From Halorussus halobius (GTDB taxonomy: Archaea; Halobacteriota; Halobacteria; Halobacteriales; Haladaptataceae), in contig NZ_SBIU01000005.1 of assembly GCF_004765805.1 (NCBI RefSeq), forward strand, positions 293,133 through 357,132: DNA of 64,000 nucleotides. The letters are read 5' to 3'. Positions 26,109-34,942 of this stretch are shown one piece after another (position 1 is the stretch's first letter; the number at the start of each line of letters is the position of its first letter). A model generated the notes under the pieces. That model saw only the letters and a list, made by a program, of their open reading frames with translations, was not told where the DNA came from and made no database searches. Made by a program: the position numbers and the translations under genes.

Positions 26109-27299
26109 ATGGGGCTCTACCGGCTCGTCTCGCTTGTCTTCCTCTGGCAGCTCGCCGCGAGCGTCTGCTACTACGCCGTGTTCGCGGCGACGCCGTTCTT
26201 CCGCGACCAGTTCGAACTCTCCGGGGCCGAGGTCGGCCTCGTGGTCACGGCGCTCACGCTGGGCTACGCCGTCTTCCTGCTGCCGCTCGGCGCGCTGACC
26301 GACCGATTCGGCGAGCGTCGAACGCTCACGGTGGGCCTGCTCGGCCTCTCGACCGGTTCCGTCCTGGTCGCGCAGGCGTGGTCGTACCCCGCGCTCTTGG
26401 GCAGCGCGTTCGCGCTCGGTTCGCTGTACGGCACGGCGATGCCCGGCACGAACAAGGCCATCTTCGACGGCACGCCGCCCGGCCGCCAGAACCTCGCGAT
26501 AGGTCTCAAGCAGGTCGGGGTCACGGCCGGCAGCGGCGCGAGCGCGCTGCTCGTGACCGGCATCGCTGGCGTCCTCGTCTGGGAGGCGGGCTTCTACGTC
26601 GCGGCCGCGAGCGGCCTCGCGGTCGCGGTGGCGTTCTGGCTCGCCTACCGCGGCTCGGGGAGCGCCGAGGAGGCGAGCTACCCCGACTTCCGGCGGCTGG
26701 CGCGCAACCGACCCTACCGGTCGCTGGCGGCCGCCGGATTCTGTCTGGGCGCGGGCCTGTTCACCACGACCGGCTACACCATCATCTACGTCGACGAGTC
26801 GGTCGGCGCGTCGGTCGCCTTCGGCGGGTTCGTGCTCGCCGCGCTCCAGGTGTCGGGGAGCGTCGGCCGGGTCGTCACGGGCTGGCTGAGCGACGTCCTG
26901 TCCGGCGAGCCCCGACGTCGCATCGGTGCCATCCTGCTCGTCCAGTCGGTGGCGAGCGCGGCGCTGTTCGTCGTCGTCGCGCTCGCCGACGGCCGACTCG
27001 CGGCGGCGGCCGCGTTCGTCGCGCTCGGATTCTTCGCCCTCGGGTTCACCGGCGTCTACTACTCCTGCATGGCCACGCTGGTCCCCGCCGAGGAGATGGG
27101 CGGTGCGACCGGCGGCGGCCAGCTCGCGCTCACCGGCGGCGCGCTGGTCGCACCGCCGGCGTTCGGCTACCTCGCCGACGCGGTTGGCTACCGCGCGAGC
27201 TGGGTCATGCTCGCGGCGCTCGCGCTGGTCGGAGCCGGGTTCGTCGTCCGCGTCCTCGCGACCGAACCGCCCGACGACGTCACCGCGGCCGCCGAGTGA
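26109..27299 (+). CDS. MFS transporter
   Basis: 396 residues, 12 predicted helices. The intracellular loop motif GALTDRFGERRTL (about 60-72) and a second GWLSDVLSGEPRRR (about 257-270) are the two pseudo-symmetric MFS signatures. GTNKAIFDGTPPGRQNLAIGLKQVGVTAG lies in helices 4-5 and resembles nitrate/cyanate- or sugar-phosphate-type carriers, but the substrate is unresolved. It sits 60 bases after msrA and before a USP gene; no operon partner indicates a role. Confidence 0.88.
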   Translation: MGLYRLVSLVFLWQLAASVCYYAVFAATPFFRDQFELSGAEVGLVVTALTLGYAVFLLPLGALTDRFGERRTLTVGLLGLSTGSVLVAQAWSYPALLGSAFALGSLYGTAMPGTNKAIFDGTPPGRQNLAIGLKQVGVTAGSGASALLVTGIAGVLVWEAGFYVAAASGLAVAVAFWLAYRGSGSAEEASYPDFRRLARNRPYRSLAAAGFCLGAGLFTTTGYTIIYVDESVGASVAFGGFVLAALQVSGSVGRVVTGWLSDVLSGEPRRRIGAILLVQSVASAALFVVVALADGRLAAAAAFVALGFFALGFTGVYYSCMATLVPAEEMGGATGGGQLALTGGALVAPPAFGYLADAVGYRASWVMLAALALVGAGFVVRVLATEPPDDVTAAAE

Positions 27300-27424
27300 G
27301 TCCGGCGGCGCGTGCGCTCGACGACGCTGGGCCCCGTCGCGACCGCTCCGTGGGTCCGGCCGCGACCGCTCCGGTGGACCAGCCGACCGCGAACCTTATG
27401 AATAATCATGTAGAATCTGCCTCC

Positions 27425-27859
27425 ATGTACCGCGTCCTCGCGGCGGTCGACGAAAGCGACCAACGACTGGCCACGCAACTCGACGCACTCGGCGCGCTGC
27501 CCGGCCGGGACGACCTCTCGGTCACCGTCTTGCACGTTCACGAGGAGATTGAGGTCGCTGCCGACGAGGCTGGGGCCGCGATGATAGAGTCCATCAACGA
27601 GGACATCGACGACCTGCAGGGCGTACCCGACACGGTTTCGAGGGCCGTCGCGCACCTCGACGACCTCGGAATCGAGTCGACGGTCACGACCGTCCGCGGC
27701 GACCCGGCCGCCGCGATTCTGGAGGTGGCCGAGGAGGTGGCCGCGGACGCGATTCTCGTGTCGGCCCGCCAGCGCAGTCCGGTCGGGAAGGCGGTGTTCG
27801 GTAGCGTGACCCAGAGCGTCGTCCTCGACGCCGACCGGCCGGTCCTCGTCGCGAAGTAA
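27425..27859 (+). CDS. Universal stress protein (UspA family)
   Basis: 144 residues: YRVLAAVDESDQRLATQLDAL start, nucleotide-binding RGDPAAAILEVAEEVAADAILVSARQRSPVGKAVFGSVTQSV (about 96-137), whose core (G-D-P, then S-A-R-x-R, then G-S-V-T-x-S-V) corresponds to the Usp ATP-binding loop. Cytosolic. A TATA-like TTATGAATAATC occurs shortly upstream (about 27397-27408), consistent with a short leader. Confidence 0.92.
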   Translation: MYRVLAAVDESDQRLATQLDALGALPGRDDLSVTVLHVHEEIEVAADEAGAAMIESINEDIDDLQGVPDTVSRAVAHLDDLGIESTVTTVRGDPAAAILEVAEEVAADAILVSARQRSPVGKAVFGSVTQSVVLDADRPVLVAK

Positions 27860-28003
27860 CGTTCGATGGCGGCGCTCGTGCGAGCTAGACCGGTCGGGGT
27901 CCCCGCCGAGGCGGCGACGAACGAACGCGCTCGCGGGGCGTCGGCCGCCCGCCGCCATCCGAGTGTCGGATATTATCCACGACCGCGACCAATATCAGCC
28001 GAT

Positions 28004-28027
28004 AATATAATGAAAATACATTATATT
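28004..28027. promoter_or_regulatory. Perfect 9-bp inverted repeat in TAXI transporter promoter
   Basis: AATATAATG / CATTATATT separated by AAAATA, all AT-rich, directly overlapping the predicted TATA box of the TAXI binding-protein gene. It looks like an operator for a dimeric regulator that would block TBP/TFB binding, or a substrate-responsive switch. No regulator gene is adjacent. Confidence 0.6.
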
Positions 28028-28030
28028 TAT
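28021..28030 (+). promoter_or_regulatory. TATA box of TAXI-TRAP transporter
   Basis: TTATATTTAT lies 28-37 bases before ATG 28058 and overlaps the right arm of the inverted repeat. Short or absent leader expected. Confidence 0.55.
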
Positions 28031-28057
28031 GTGGGGCGTCGTGGTGGGTGCCACTGC

Positions 28058-29119
28058 ATGCCGGGGAATGACAAGGCCAGACGGGACGTGTTGAAAGGCG
28101 CGGCGACGCTGGGCGTCATCGGCGTCGCGGGGTACTCGGGGAGCGCCGGGGCGGACGACGGGACGCAGAACTACCAGATAGTCATCGGCGGGACCTCGTC
28201 GGGGAGTTCGACCCAGCAGGCGGGGCAGGCGCTCGCGCGCGCCGCCCAGCAGCACAGCGACGTCCTCGACATCTCGGTCCAGGTGACCGACGGATGGACG
28301 GCGAACCTCTACGAGTTCGACAACGGCAACCTCTCGTCCATCGGGGTGGACAACAACTCGCTGTCGAAGGCGATGAACGAGGAGGGGCCGTTCGCCGACG
28401 AACCGGTCGAGAGCCTCCCGATGCAGGGGTTCGTGTTCACGAACCTCGAAATCTACTGGGTGGCGATGGAGGGGTCGGGCATCGAGTCCACGGCGGACCT
28501 CGCGGACGGCGGGTACACTATCTACCCCATCCAGCCCGGCTTCGGGACGCGGCTGCTCACCGAGGAGATAATCCAGGAGGCCGGCCTGTGGGAGCCAAAC
28601 GAGATTCTCAACCTCGACACCAGCGACATCGCCGGCGCGGTCGAGGAGGGCCGGGTCGACGCGCTGTGCATCTACGGGGCGAACGGCGTCAACCTCTCCA
28701 GTTGGGTCCAGGAGGTCGACGTGCGGTCCAACGGTCAGCTCTACGCCATCGAGGTCGACGACAGCTTCCGGCAGGCCATCGAGAGCGTCGGCGGCGCGCG
28801 GCTCGCCGAGATCGAGCCCTACGGCTGGGAGCAGGACGTGACGCGAGTGACCGACGAGACCGTCTCGTGGGTGCTGTCGGGCCAGTGGGCGTTCGGTCCG
28901 GACGTGCCCGCCGAGGCGACTCGCGAGGTCGCGCGCCTCTCCAGCGAACACTGGGAGGCCATCCGCGAGGCGGACCCGACCGCGCTCGACCACTCGGGCG
29001 TGGAGTCGATGACCGAGGCGGTGATGCCGGAACTCGAAATTCACCCGGGCGTCGCGAACTACTGGGAGGACAACGGCGTCTGGAACGACGAGTGGACGCG
29101 GGGCGAGACGAACGAGTAA
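28058..29119 (+). CDS. TAXI-family TRAP transporter substrate-binding protein
   Basis: 353 residues. Tat-type N-terminus (ARRDVLKGAATLGVIGVAG) without an obvious lipobox; the mature chain starts near GADDGTQNYQIVIGG. The TAXI fold signature IVIGGTSSGSSTQQAGQAL (about 46-64) and the central GSGIESTADLADGG match the family. It captures a small carboxylate (often glutamate or an organic acid) outside the membrane and delivers it to the TRAP membrane component encoded next. ATG 28058 is preferred over an upstream ATG (28010) because the Tat motif and promoter spacing fit. Confidence 0.9.
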   Translation: MPGNDKARRDVLKGAATLGVIGVAGYSGSAGADDGTQNYQIVIGGTSSGSSTQQAGQALARAAQQHSDVLDISVQVTDGWTANLYEFDNGNLSSIGVDNNSLSKAMNEEGPFADEPVESLPMQGFVFTNLEIYWVAMEGSGIESTADLADGGYTIYPIQPGFGTRLLTEEIIQEAGLWEPNEILNLDTSDIAGAVEEGRVDALCIYGANGVNLSSWVQEVDVRSNGQLYAIEVDDSFRQAIESVGGARLAEIEPYGWEQDVTRVTDETVSWVLSGQWAFGPDVPAEATREVARLSSEHWEAIREADPTALDHSGVESMTEAVMPELEIHPGVANYWEDNGVWNDEWTRGETNE

Positions 29120-29251
29120 TCCCCGCCCCGCATCGGTTCCCCGCCGATGCCGACCCGACCAGCGTGACGTCGACGGGAGCGAACCGACCATCGAACGACG
29201 CGAGCGGAACGCGCGAGCCCCGAACCACGAGTAAACCACTCCGAACGTGAC

Positions 29252-31378
29252 ATGAGCGAACCAACTCCGAACGCGACCGCCGAGGCCGAGCCCGAATCCG
29301 ACGTGGGATTCGACCGCGAGGACCCGTGGGACGCCGAACTGGTGTCGATGCGGAACCTCCTGATAGCCCTCTCGGTCGTCTTCTGGGGGGCCGTCATCTG
29401 GTACGCCTACGACCAGACCTGGGCGCGAGCCCGGTACGGCGTCCTGTTCCTCGGCGGCGTCCTCGAACTGTACGTGCTGACCGAACTGATGGCGCTGACC
29501 GACAGCGACGGCCGCGCGAACCTGTTCGACGACCTCCGGGAAGCGTACGGGCCGGGCAACCGGCTCGACGCCGCGGTGCTGTCGCTGTGTGCGCTCGACG
29601 TCGCCGTCACCACCGCGTACATGTGGGTCAACTTCCAGGCGCTGTACGTCGAGCGGGCGGGCCGCGCGCTGTCCCACGAGTACGCGATGGCGGTCGCGTT
29701 CTCGGTCGTGATAATCTACCTGACGTGGCGGTCGTTCGGCCCCACGTTCCTCGCGGTGGTCCTGGTCGGGTTCGCGTACGGCTACTTCGGAGCCTACGCC
29801 CCGGGACCGCTCCAGCACGGGGGACTGGGAGCCGAGCGCATCCTCCGGACGGTCGTCATCAGCGTCGACGGCTTCTTCGGGTTCCTGACCCAGCTCGTGG
29901 CCGCGTGGATAGCGCTGTTCCTGCTGTTCGCGGGGTTCCTGAAGGCCTACGGCGCGTTCGACCTCATCATGCGGCTCGCGTTCCGGTCGGCCAAGTACAT
30001 CGACTCGGGCATCGCCCAGACCGCCGTGCTGTCGAGCGCCATCATCGGGTCGGTCAACGGGAGCCAGACCGCCAACGCCGGGATGACCGGCTCCTTTACG
30101 ATTCCGCTGATGAAGCGCAACGGCGTCAAGCCCGAGACCGCCGGCGCCATCGAGGCGGTCGCCTCGACGGCGGGGCAGGTCCTCCCGCCGGTGATGGGGG
30201 CTGGCGCGTTCATCATGGCGTCGCTCATCACCGGCATCACGTACGTCGACGTGATAATCGCGGGACTGATTCCGGCGACCATCCTGTCTCTGACCATCTT
30301 CGTCGCGGTCCACTACGTCTCGGCTCCCCAACTGGCCGACGCCAACGCCGACCGGTTGGTACACGACCCGCTCCCCCGCGAGGAGTTCCTGATGGAGGGG
30401 CTGAAGTACGGCCTCCCGATGGGCGTCCTCATCTACAAGCTCGGCGTCGAGCAGGTCACCGTGATGACGGCGGCGCTGTGGACCGCCACCACGATGCTGC
30501 TGACGGGCGTGTCGATACCCGTGATGCGGTCGGGGGCCGGCATCAGCGACGAGCCGGCGGTCGCGGCGCTCAAGCGGACGCTCTGGGAGACCCTCGACGG
30601 GGCCCGCGAGGGCGTCATCGTCCTCGCACCGGTGACCATCATCCTCGCGGCCATCAACGGCGTGGTCGACATCCTGACCGCGACCGGGGTGCCGACCTCC
30701 ATCTCGCTCGCGCTGCTCGACCTCTCCGGGGGCGTCCTGCTGGTCGCGGCCATCCTCTCGATGATAATCTGCATCGTGCTCGGGCTGGGGATGCCCACGA
30801 CCGCCTCCTACACCATCGTCGCCCTGCTGGTCGCGCCCACGCTCATCAGCCAGTTCTTCCTCCCCGAACTCGCGAGCCACTTCTTCGTGTTCTACGCCGC
30901 CATCCTCGCCGGGCTGACCCCGCCCATCGCGACCTGCGTGGCGGTGGCCTGCGGCATCGCGGGCGCGGACTTCTGGCGGAGCTGTCTGGAGGCCATCAAG
31001 ATATCCGCGCCGCTTTTCATCCTGCCGTTCGTGTTCGTCTACCACCCCGAAATCGTCTCCGCCGAGTTCGACTCGCTCACGCTGACCTCCGGCGGGTTCG
31101 CCCTGCTGGGAGCGATCGCGGTCATCCACGGCATCAACTACCCGTTCGAGTTCGGGCAGGTCGCGACCGCCGCCTCGCGGCTGGCGTTCTTCGCCGCCGG
31201 CGTGCTCGCGATGGTCTACCCCTCGCGGACCGTCCAGGCCGGGGCGCTCGCCGCCGTGGTCGCGATGTACCTCCTCCAGTCGTTCGCCGGACGGCCGAGT
31301 CCGGTCGCGACCCTCCGCAGCCTGTTCGGACTGGCCGACCGCTCGCCGTTCGACCGGGGCGAGGCCGAGCGCGAGTGA
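29252..31378 (+). CDS. TAXI-TRAP transporter, fused membrane component (DctQM-type)
   Basis: 708 residues, roughly 16-18 membrane helices. The N-terminal third (about 1-140) corresponds to the small DctQ-like domain; the large DctM-like domain follows, with IIGSVNGSQTANAGMTGSF (about 265-283) and the repeat-related IVLGLGMPTTASYTIVALLVA (about 508-528) signatures. Fused QM proteins are typical of TAXI systems. It uses the sodium or proton gradient to import the substrate delivered by the upstream binding protein. The 132-base gap after the binding-protein gene suggests co-transcription. Substrate unknown. Confidence 0.93.
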   Translation: MSEPTPNATAEAEPESDVGFDREDPWDAELVSMRNLLIALSVVFWGAVIWYAYDQTWARARYGVLFLGGVLELYVLTELMALTDSDGRANLFDDLREAYGPGNRLDAAVLSLCALDVAVTTAYMWVNFQALYVERAGRALSHEYAMAVAFSVVIIYLTWRSFGPTFLAVVLVGFAYGYFGAYAPGPLQHGGLGAERILRTVVISVDGFFGFLTQLVAAWIALFLLFAGFLKAYGAFDLIMRLAFRSAKYIDSGIAQTAVLSSAIIGSVNGSQTANAGMTGSFTIPLMKRNGVKPETAGAIEAVASTAGQVLPPVMGAGAFIMASLITGITYVDVIIAGLIPATILSLTIFVAVHYVSAPQLADANADRLVHDPLPREEFLMEGLKYGLPMGVLIYKLGVEQVTVMTAALWTATTMLLTGVSIPVMRSGAGISDEPAVAALKRTLWETLDGAREGVIVLAPVTIILAAINGVVDILTATGVPTSISLALLDLSGGVLLVAAILSMIICIVLGLGMPTTASYTIVALLVAPTLISQFFLPELASHFFVFYAAILAGLTPPIATCVAVACGIAGADFWRSCLEAIKISAPLFILPFVFVYHPEIVSAEFDSLTLTSGGFALLGAIAVIHGINYPFEFGQVATAASRLAFFAAGVLAMVYPSRTVQAGALAAVVAMYLLQSFAGRPSPVATLRSLFGLADRSPFDRGEAERE

Positions 31379-31411
31379 CCCGCTCGGCCCGAGTGGACGC
31401 GACCCGACGGC

Positions 31412-32905
31412 TCACTCGTCCCACGAGAAGGCGGCGTCGAGGTCGTGGGGAAGGTGGCCGCCGCGCGCGCCCTCGCCACCGTCGGCGTCGTCGCCTCCCC
31501 GGCGCGCACGGTCGAGGTACGCGCGCAGTCGCTCGCGAAAGTCGGGATGTGCACACTCCTCGACCAGCAGTCGGGCGCGCTCCCGGGGCGACGTGCCGCG
31601 CAGGTCCGCGACGCCCTGTTCGGTGACCACGACGTCGACGTCGTGTTCGGTGTGGTCGACGTGCGGGACCATCGGAACGACCCGCGAGACGTCGCCGTCG
31701 GAGGCCGTCGAGGGGAGCGCGAACACCGACAGCGCGGCGTTGCGCGCGAAGTCGCCGCTCCCGCCGACGCCGTTCACCATCCGCGTCCCGCCGACGTTGG
31801 TGGAGTTGGCGTGGCCGTACGCGTCGACCTCCAGCGCGCTGTTGACGGCGACGACGCCGAACCGGTCGATCAGCGCCGGACTGTTGGACACGTCGGTCGG
31901 GCGCAACACCACGTCCTCGGCGTAGCGCTCGGCGTCGGCGAACAGCCGGTCCTGGCCCGAGGCCGACAGCGCCAGCGAGGTCGCGCTGGCCGACCGCAAC
32001 AGCCCCTCGTCGAGCAGGTCGAGCAGGCCGTCCTGTATCACCTCGCCGAAGTACACGAGGTCGCGGTCGCCGACGTCGGCGTCGCCGAGCGCGCCCATCA
32101 GGGCGTTGCCGAGGCTGCCGACGCCGAACTGGAGCCGCACGGATTCGGCGAACAGCTCCGAGCGCTCGACCTCTGCTTCGAGGAACTCACAGAGGTTGGC
32201 GGCGATCGCGCGATCGTCGGCGGTCGGCTCCCGGAACTCGTAGGGGTCGTCGCGCCGGTCGAGTTCGACCACGGCGGCGAGTTTCCCGGGGTCGAACTCG
32301 ACCCTCGGACTCCCGACGCGCTCGCCGGGGCTGTCCACCGGAATCGGCTCGCGGTCGGGCGGCGTCCCCGGCCGGTAGACGTCGTGAAATCGTTCGAGCG
32401 CCCGGGGCTGGGCCGCGTTGACCTCCACGACGAGCCGGTCTGCGGCCTCGACGAACGCGGGCGTCTGGCCGAGCGAGGTCGAGGGGACCAGCCAGTCCTC
32501 GCCCGCCGCGACCGCCTCGACGATTGCGACGCTCGTCGCGTCTGTCGCCACGAGACCGCCGTACTGCACGTCGTCGCCGACGCCGGCGACGTGCCGGTCG
32601 GCGAACGCCACCCGGCCGTCGTTGACGGCCGCCCGAATCTCGGGGCGGGCCTGGAACGGGAACCGGCGCCCGACCGCGTCGGCCTCGACCAGCGCGGCGT
32701 CTATCTCGCCGCCGACGCTCCCGCCGCTGACAACCGTCAGCGCGAGGTCCCGGCCGGAGTCGGCGAGCGCTTCGGGCACCGCCTTCGGGTAGCCGACGCT
32801 GCCGAAGCCGCTGACCAGCAGCGCGGCGTCGTCGGGCACGGCGTCGGCGGCCTCCTCGGCGTCCCGGAGCGGGAGGTCGCCCGACAGTCGGTCCGATTCG
32901 GCCAT
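31412..32905 (-). CDS. Acetyl-CoA hydrolase/transferase family protein
   Basis: 497 residues. Two coenzyme-A-transferase halves: N-terminal (about 1-220; LLVSGFGSVGYPKAVPEAL, then SGGSVGGEIDAALVEADAV) and C-terminal (about 250-480; ELFAESVRLQFGVGSLGNALM, with the catalytic-glutamate region VVTEQGVADLRGTSPRERA near 435-453). It moves CoA between carboxylates (for example succinyl-CoA to acetate or propionate) or hydrolyses acetyl-CoA. The start overlaps the stop of the MaoC gene by one base (TGATG), so they form a two-gene operon. It converges on the TAXI-TRAP transporter, which may supply the acid. Confidence 0.88.
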   Translation of the reverse strand: MAESDRLSGDLPLRDAEEAADAVPDDAALLVSGFGSVGYPKAVPEALADSGRDLALTVVSGGSVGGEIDAALVEADAVGRRFPFQARPEIRAAVNDGRVAFADRHVAGVGDDVQYGGLVATDATSVAIVEAVAAGEDWLVPSTSLGQTPAFVEAADRLVVEVNAAQPRALERFHDVYRPGTPPDREPIPVDSPGERVGSPRVEFDPGKLAAVVELDRRDDPYEFREPTADDRAIAANLCEFLEAEVERSELFAESVRLQFGVGSLGNALMGALGDADVGDRDLVYFGEVIQDGLLDLLDEGLLRSASATSLALSASGQDRLFADAERYAEDVVLRPTDVSNSPALIDRFGVVAVNSALEVDAYGHANSTNVGGTRMVNGVGGSGDFARNAALSVFALPSTASDGDVSRVVPMVPHVDHTEHDVDVVVTEQGVADLRGTSPRERARLLVEECAHPDFRERLRAYLDRARRGGDDADGGEGARGGHLPHDLDAAFSWDE

Positions 32906-33534
32906 CAATCGAGGTCCTCGGGCTGGGTACCGACGCCTTCGGGCCAGCCGGTGGGTCGGGCCGCCGACGGCCGTGCGGACTCGCGCTTGAGCACCATCGG
33001 CGTGCGTTCGAGCGAGAGCACGAGGTCGTCGTCCTGATTGTACGCCCGGAGTTCGGTGGTCACGATGCCGACGTGGTCCCGCGAGTCGCTCTCGCGCTTG
33101 TCCAGCACCTCGCTCTCGGCGAAGATGGTGTCGCCGTGGAACACGGGCGCGTGGTGGCGGATATCGTCGTACCCCAGATTCGCGGTCGCGTTGGCGGACA
33201 CGTCGACGACGCTCATCCCGACCGCGAGCGCGATGACGAACGTGCCGTCGACCAGTCGCTCGCCGAACTCCGTCTCGGCGGCGTACGCCTCGTTGAAGTG
33301 CATCGGGTTGCAGTTCATCGTCAGGTTGGTGAACCAGACGTTGTCGGTCTCGGTGACCGTCCGCCCGTAGGGGTGTTTGTACACGTCGCCGACTTCGAAG
33401 TCCTCGAAGTAGCGGCCCTGCCACCCCGCCACGAGTCGCCTGTCCCGGTCGGTTCCGTCGCTCGCGGCGGCGTCCTCGTCGGTTCTCCCGTCTTCGTCGG
33501 TCGGTCCGTCCTCGGCTGTCGGGTCGTCGGTCAT
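32905..33534 (-). CDS. MaoC-like hydratase/dehydratase
   Basis: 209 residues from ATG 33534; an ATG at 33594 would add 20. The acidic N-terminal tail (DDPTAEDGPTDEDGRTDEDA) is salt-adapted and probably disordered. The hot-dog fold begins GRYFEDFEVGDVYKHPYGRT and contains the hydratase-like MNCNPMHFNEAYAAETEFG (about 75-93), with N/D-x-x-x-x-H spacing. It may hydrate an enoyl-CoA such as mesaconyl-CoA or crotonyl-CoA; the substrate is not determined. Co-transcribed with the CoA-transferase, consistent with a short acid-activation pathway. Confidence 0.85.
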   Translation of the reverse strand: MTDDPTAEDGPTDEDGRTDEDAAASDGTDRDRRLVAGWQGRYFEDFEVGDVYKHPYGRTVTETDNVWFTNLTMNCNPMHFNEAYAAETEFGERLVDGTFVIALAVGMSVVDVSANATANLGYDDIRHHAPVFHGDTIFAESEVLDKRESDSRDHVGIVTTELRAYNQDDDLVLSLERTPMVLKRESARPSAARPTGWPEGVGTQPEDLD

Positions 33535-33733
33535 GGTTCGAGCGTGGAAGTCCTGGCCGTCCCTGTACGGCGGGACGGCGTTCGCGTCGGTCACGTCTCC
33601 ACCGACTCGACGCTTAAATCCTCGGGTGCGGGCCGACTGTCGGCCGAGCCGACCCCCGCGACGCGGATGGGGGAGCCGTCCGGCTGGCGACTGATGACAA
33701 CCCCTTTCAGCGGCGTCTCCGTACGCCGCGACG

Positions 33734-34636
33734 ATGCCCCCCAGCGACGCGGTCGGGCTGTTCGCCGGTGCCGTCGCGCTCGGGGCCGTCCACGGCGTCG
33801 AGCCGGGTCACGGCTGGCCGGTGGCCGCGAGTTACGCGCTCGAGCAGTCGAACAAGTGGCTGTACGGCTTCGCTGCCAGCGTCATCATCGGCGTGGGGCA
33901 TCTGGTCAGCAGCATCGCCATGGTGGTGGCCTTCTTCTTCGCAAAGTCGTACTTCGGACTCATGCAGGTCAACGAGCCCATCGCTATCGACGCGCTCGGG
34001 GTCCGAATCGGCGGTCCGGTGGACCTCGTGGCGGGCGTCCTGCTGATACTCCTCGGCGTCAGGGAGTACGCACACGGGCACAGTCACTCTCACGGTGGCT
34101 CGCACGGCGACGACGATAGCCACGGGCACGGTCACTCACACGCGGACGATGGCCACGACTACTCCAACGACGACGACCACGGACACGCTCACTCGCGCGA
34201 TCACGACCACTCGCACGGCCACGACGACCACGACCATTCGTACGGCCACGACCACTCGGACCACGGCGAGGAGCGGGGTCTCTTCGCCAGACTCAAACTC
34301 GCGCTTCCCTTCGTCGGCGGACACGCTCACGGCTCCGCCGAGGACGCCGCCGACCGGGGGTTGTGGAGCATCGCGGGCTTCGCGTTCGTCCTCGGGTTCG
34401 CCCACGAGGAGGAGTTCGAGATTATCGCGCTGTGTGCGGGCTCCGAGTACTGCCTCTCGCTGATGAGCGCCTACGCGCTCACCGTCATCGTCGGCATCGT
34501 GGCGCTCACGCTCCTGCTCATCGCGGGCTACGAGCGCTACGAGGAGCGCGTCGAGCGCTACACCGACTACCTGCCGGCGTTCTCGGCGGCGGTGCTGGGA
34601 CTCATGGGTGTCGGGTTCGTTCTCGGGGTCCTGTGA
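33734..34636 (+). CDS. Nickel/cobalt transporter-like protein with His-rich loop
   Basis: 300 residues. The first helix carries HGVEPGHGWP (about 20-29), a motif of RcnA/NiCoT-like metal transporters; a late helix has GFAHEEEFEI (about 219-228). Between them a cytosolic or extracytosolic loop of about 75 residues (about 113-185) is packed with His and Asp (HGHSHSHGG, DHDHSHGHDDHDHSYGH), a typical metal-binding sponge. It probably exports or imports nickel or cobalt. The nearby copper system suggests a metal-homeostasis cluster. Direction of transport is not shown by sequence. Confidence 0.85.
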   Translation: MPPSDAVGLFAGAVALGAVHGVEPGHGWPVAASYALEQSNKWLYGFAASVIIGVGHLVSSIAMVVAFFFAKSYFGLMQVNEPIAIDALGVRIGGPVDLVAGVLLILLGVREYAHGHSHSHGGSHGDDDSHGHGHSHADDGHDYSNDDDHGHAHSRDHDHSHGHDDHDHSYGHDHSDHGEERGLFARLKLALPFVGGHAHGSAEDAADRGLWSIAGFAFVLGFAHEEEFEIIALCAGSEYCLSLMSAYALTVIVGIVALTLLLIAGYERYEERVERYTDYLPAFSAAVLGLMGVGFVLGVL

Positions 34637-34646
34637 GTTTCGGGGC

Positions 34647-34817
34647 TCAAGACTCGCGTCGCCGTCGGCTCAGATGCGACGAGAGCCGGCGGACGAGCCA
34701 CCAGAGGGCGACCGTCCCGACCGCGATGGCCGCGACCGACGGCGAGAACAGCGTCGTTCCGCCGGGGGTCGATAGCGGAAGTTGCACGTGCTCCAGTTCT
34801 CGCTCGGGGGCTGTCAA
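34647..34817 (-). CDS. Small single-helix membrane protein (TTG or GTG start)
   Basis: 56 residues if started at TTG 34817 (MTAPERELEH...), 46 if at GTG 34787 (MQLPLSTPGG...). One membrane helix (SVAAIAVGTVALWWLV) is followed by an Arg-rich tail (RRLSSHLSRRRRES), consistent with a positive-inside anchor. It lies between the nickel-type transporter (convergent) and copA. Weak but protein-like: acidic start, clean helix, basic end. No family recognised. Confidence 0.45.
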   Translation of the reverse strand: MTAPERELEHVQLPLSTPGGTTLFSPSVAAIAVGTVALWWLVRRLSSHLSRRRRES

Positions 34818-34856
34818 CCTTTCCGCGACCGAAAATCGACCGACTGTAGGGATTCC

Positions 34857-34907
34857 TCAACGCAGGAAGCCCAGCAACTCGTAGTCGTGGTCCGGCGTGT
34901 ACCGCCG
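34857..34907 (-). pseudogene. Vestige of a second copA 3' end
   Basis: On the minus strand these bases encode RRYTPDHDYELLGFLR followed by a stop, which aligns with the true CopA terminus [16 protein letters not shown]. An exact 18-bp repeat (34890-34907 and 34979-34996, starting GTCCGGCGTGTACC) links the two. The copy lies out of frame with copA and has no upstream coding sequence. It is best read as the relic of a tandem ATPase gene lost by recombination, or a duplicated tail. Confidence 0.7.
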
Positions 34908-34926
34908 ACGGAGACAAGCTCCGTCG
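34906..34926. repeat. Hairpin between copA and its vestige
   Basis: 8-bp perfect inverted repeat CGACGGAG / CTCCGTCG with a 5-base loop ACAAG, directly followed by a 5-bp hairpin (GAGGC acac GCCTC, 34926-34939). It may end the copA transcript (copA is transcribed right to left), though no T-run follows on that strand. Confidence 0.5.
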
Positions 34927-34942
34927 AGGCACACGCCTCCTC

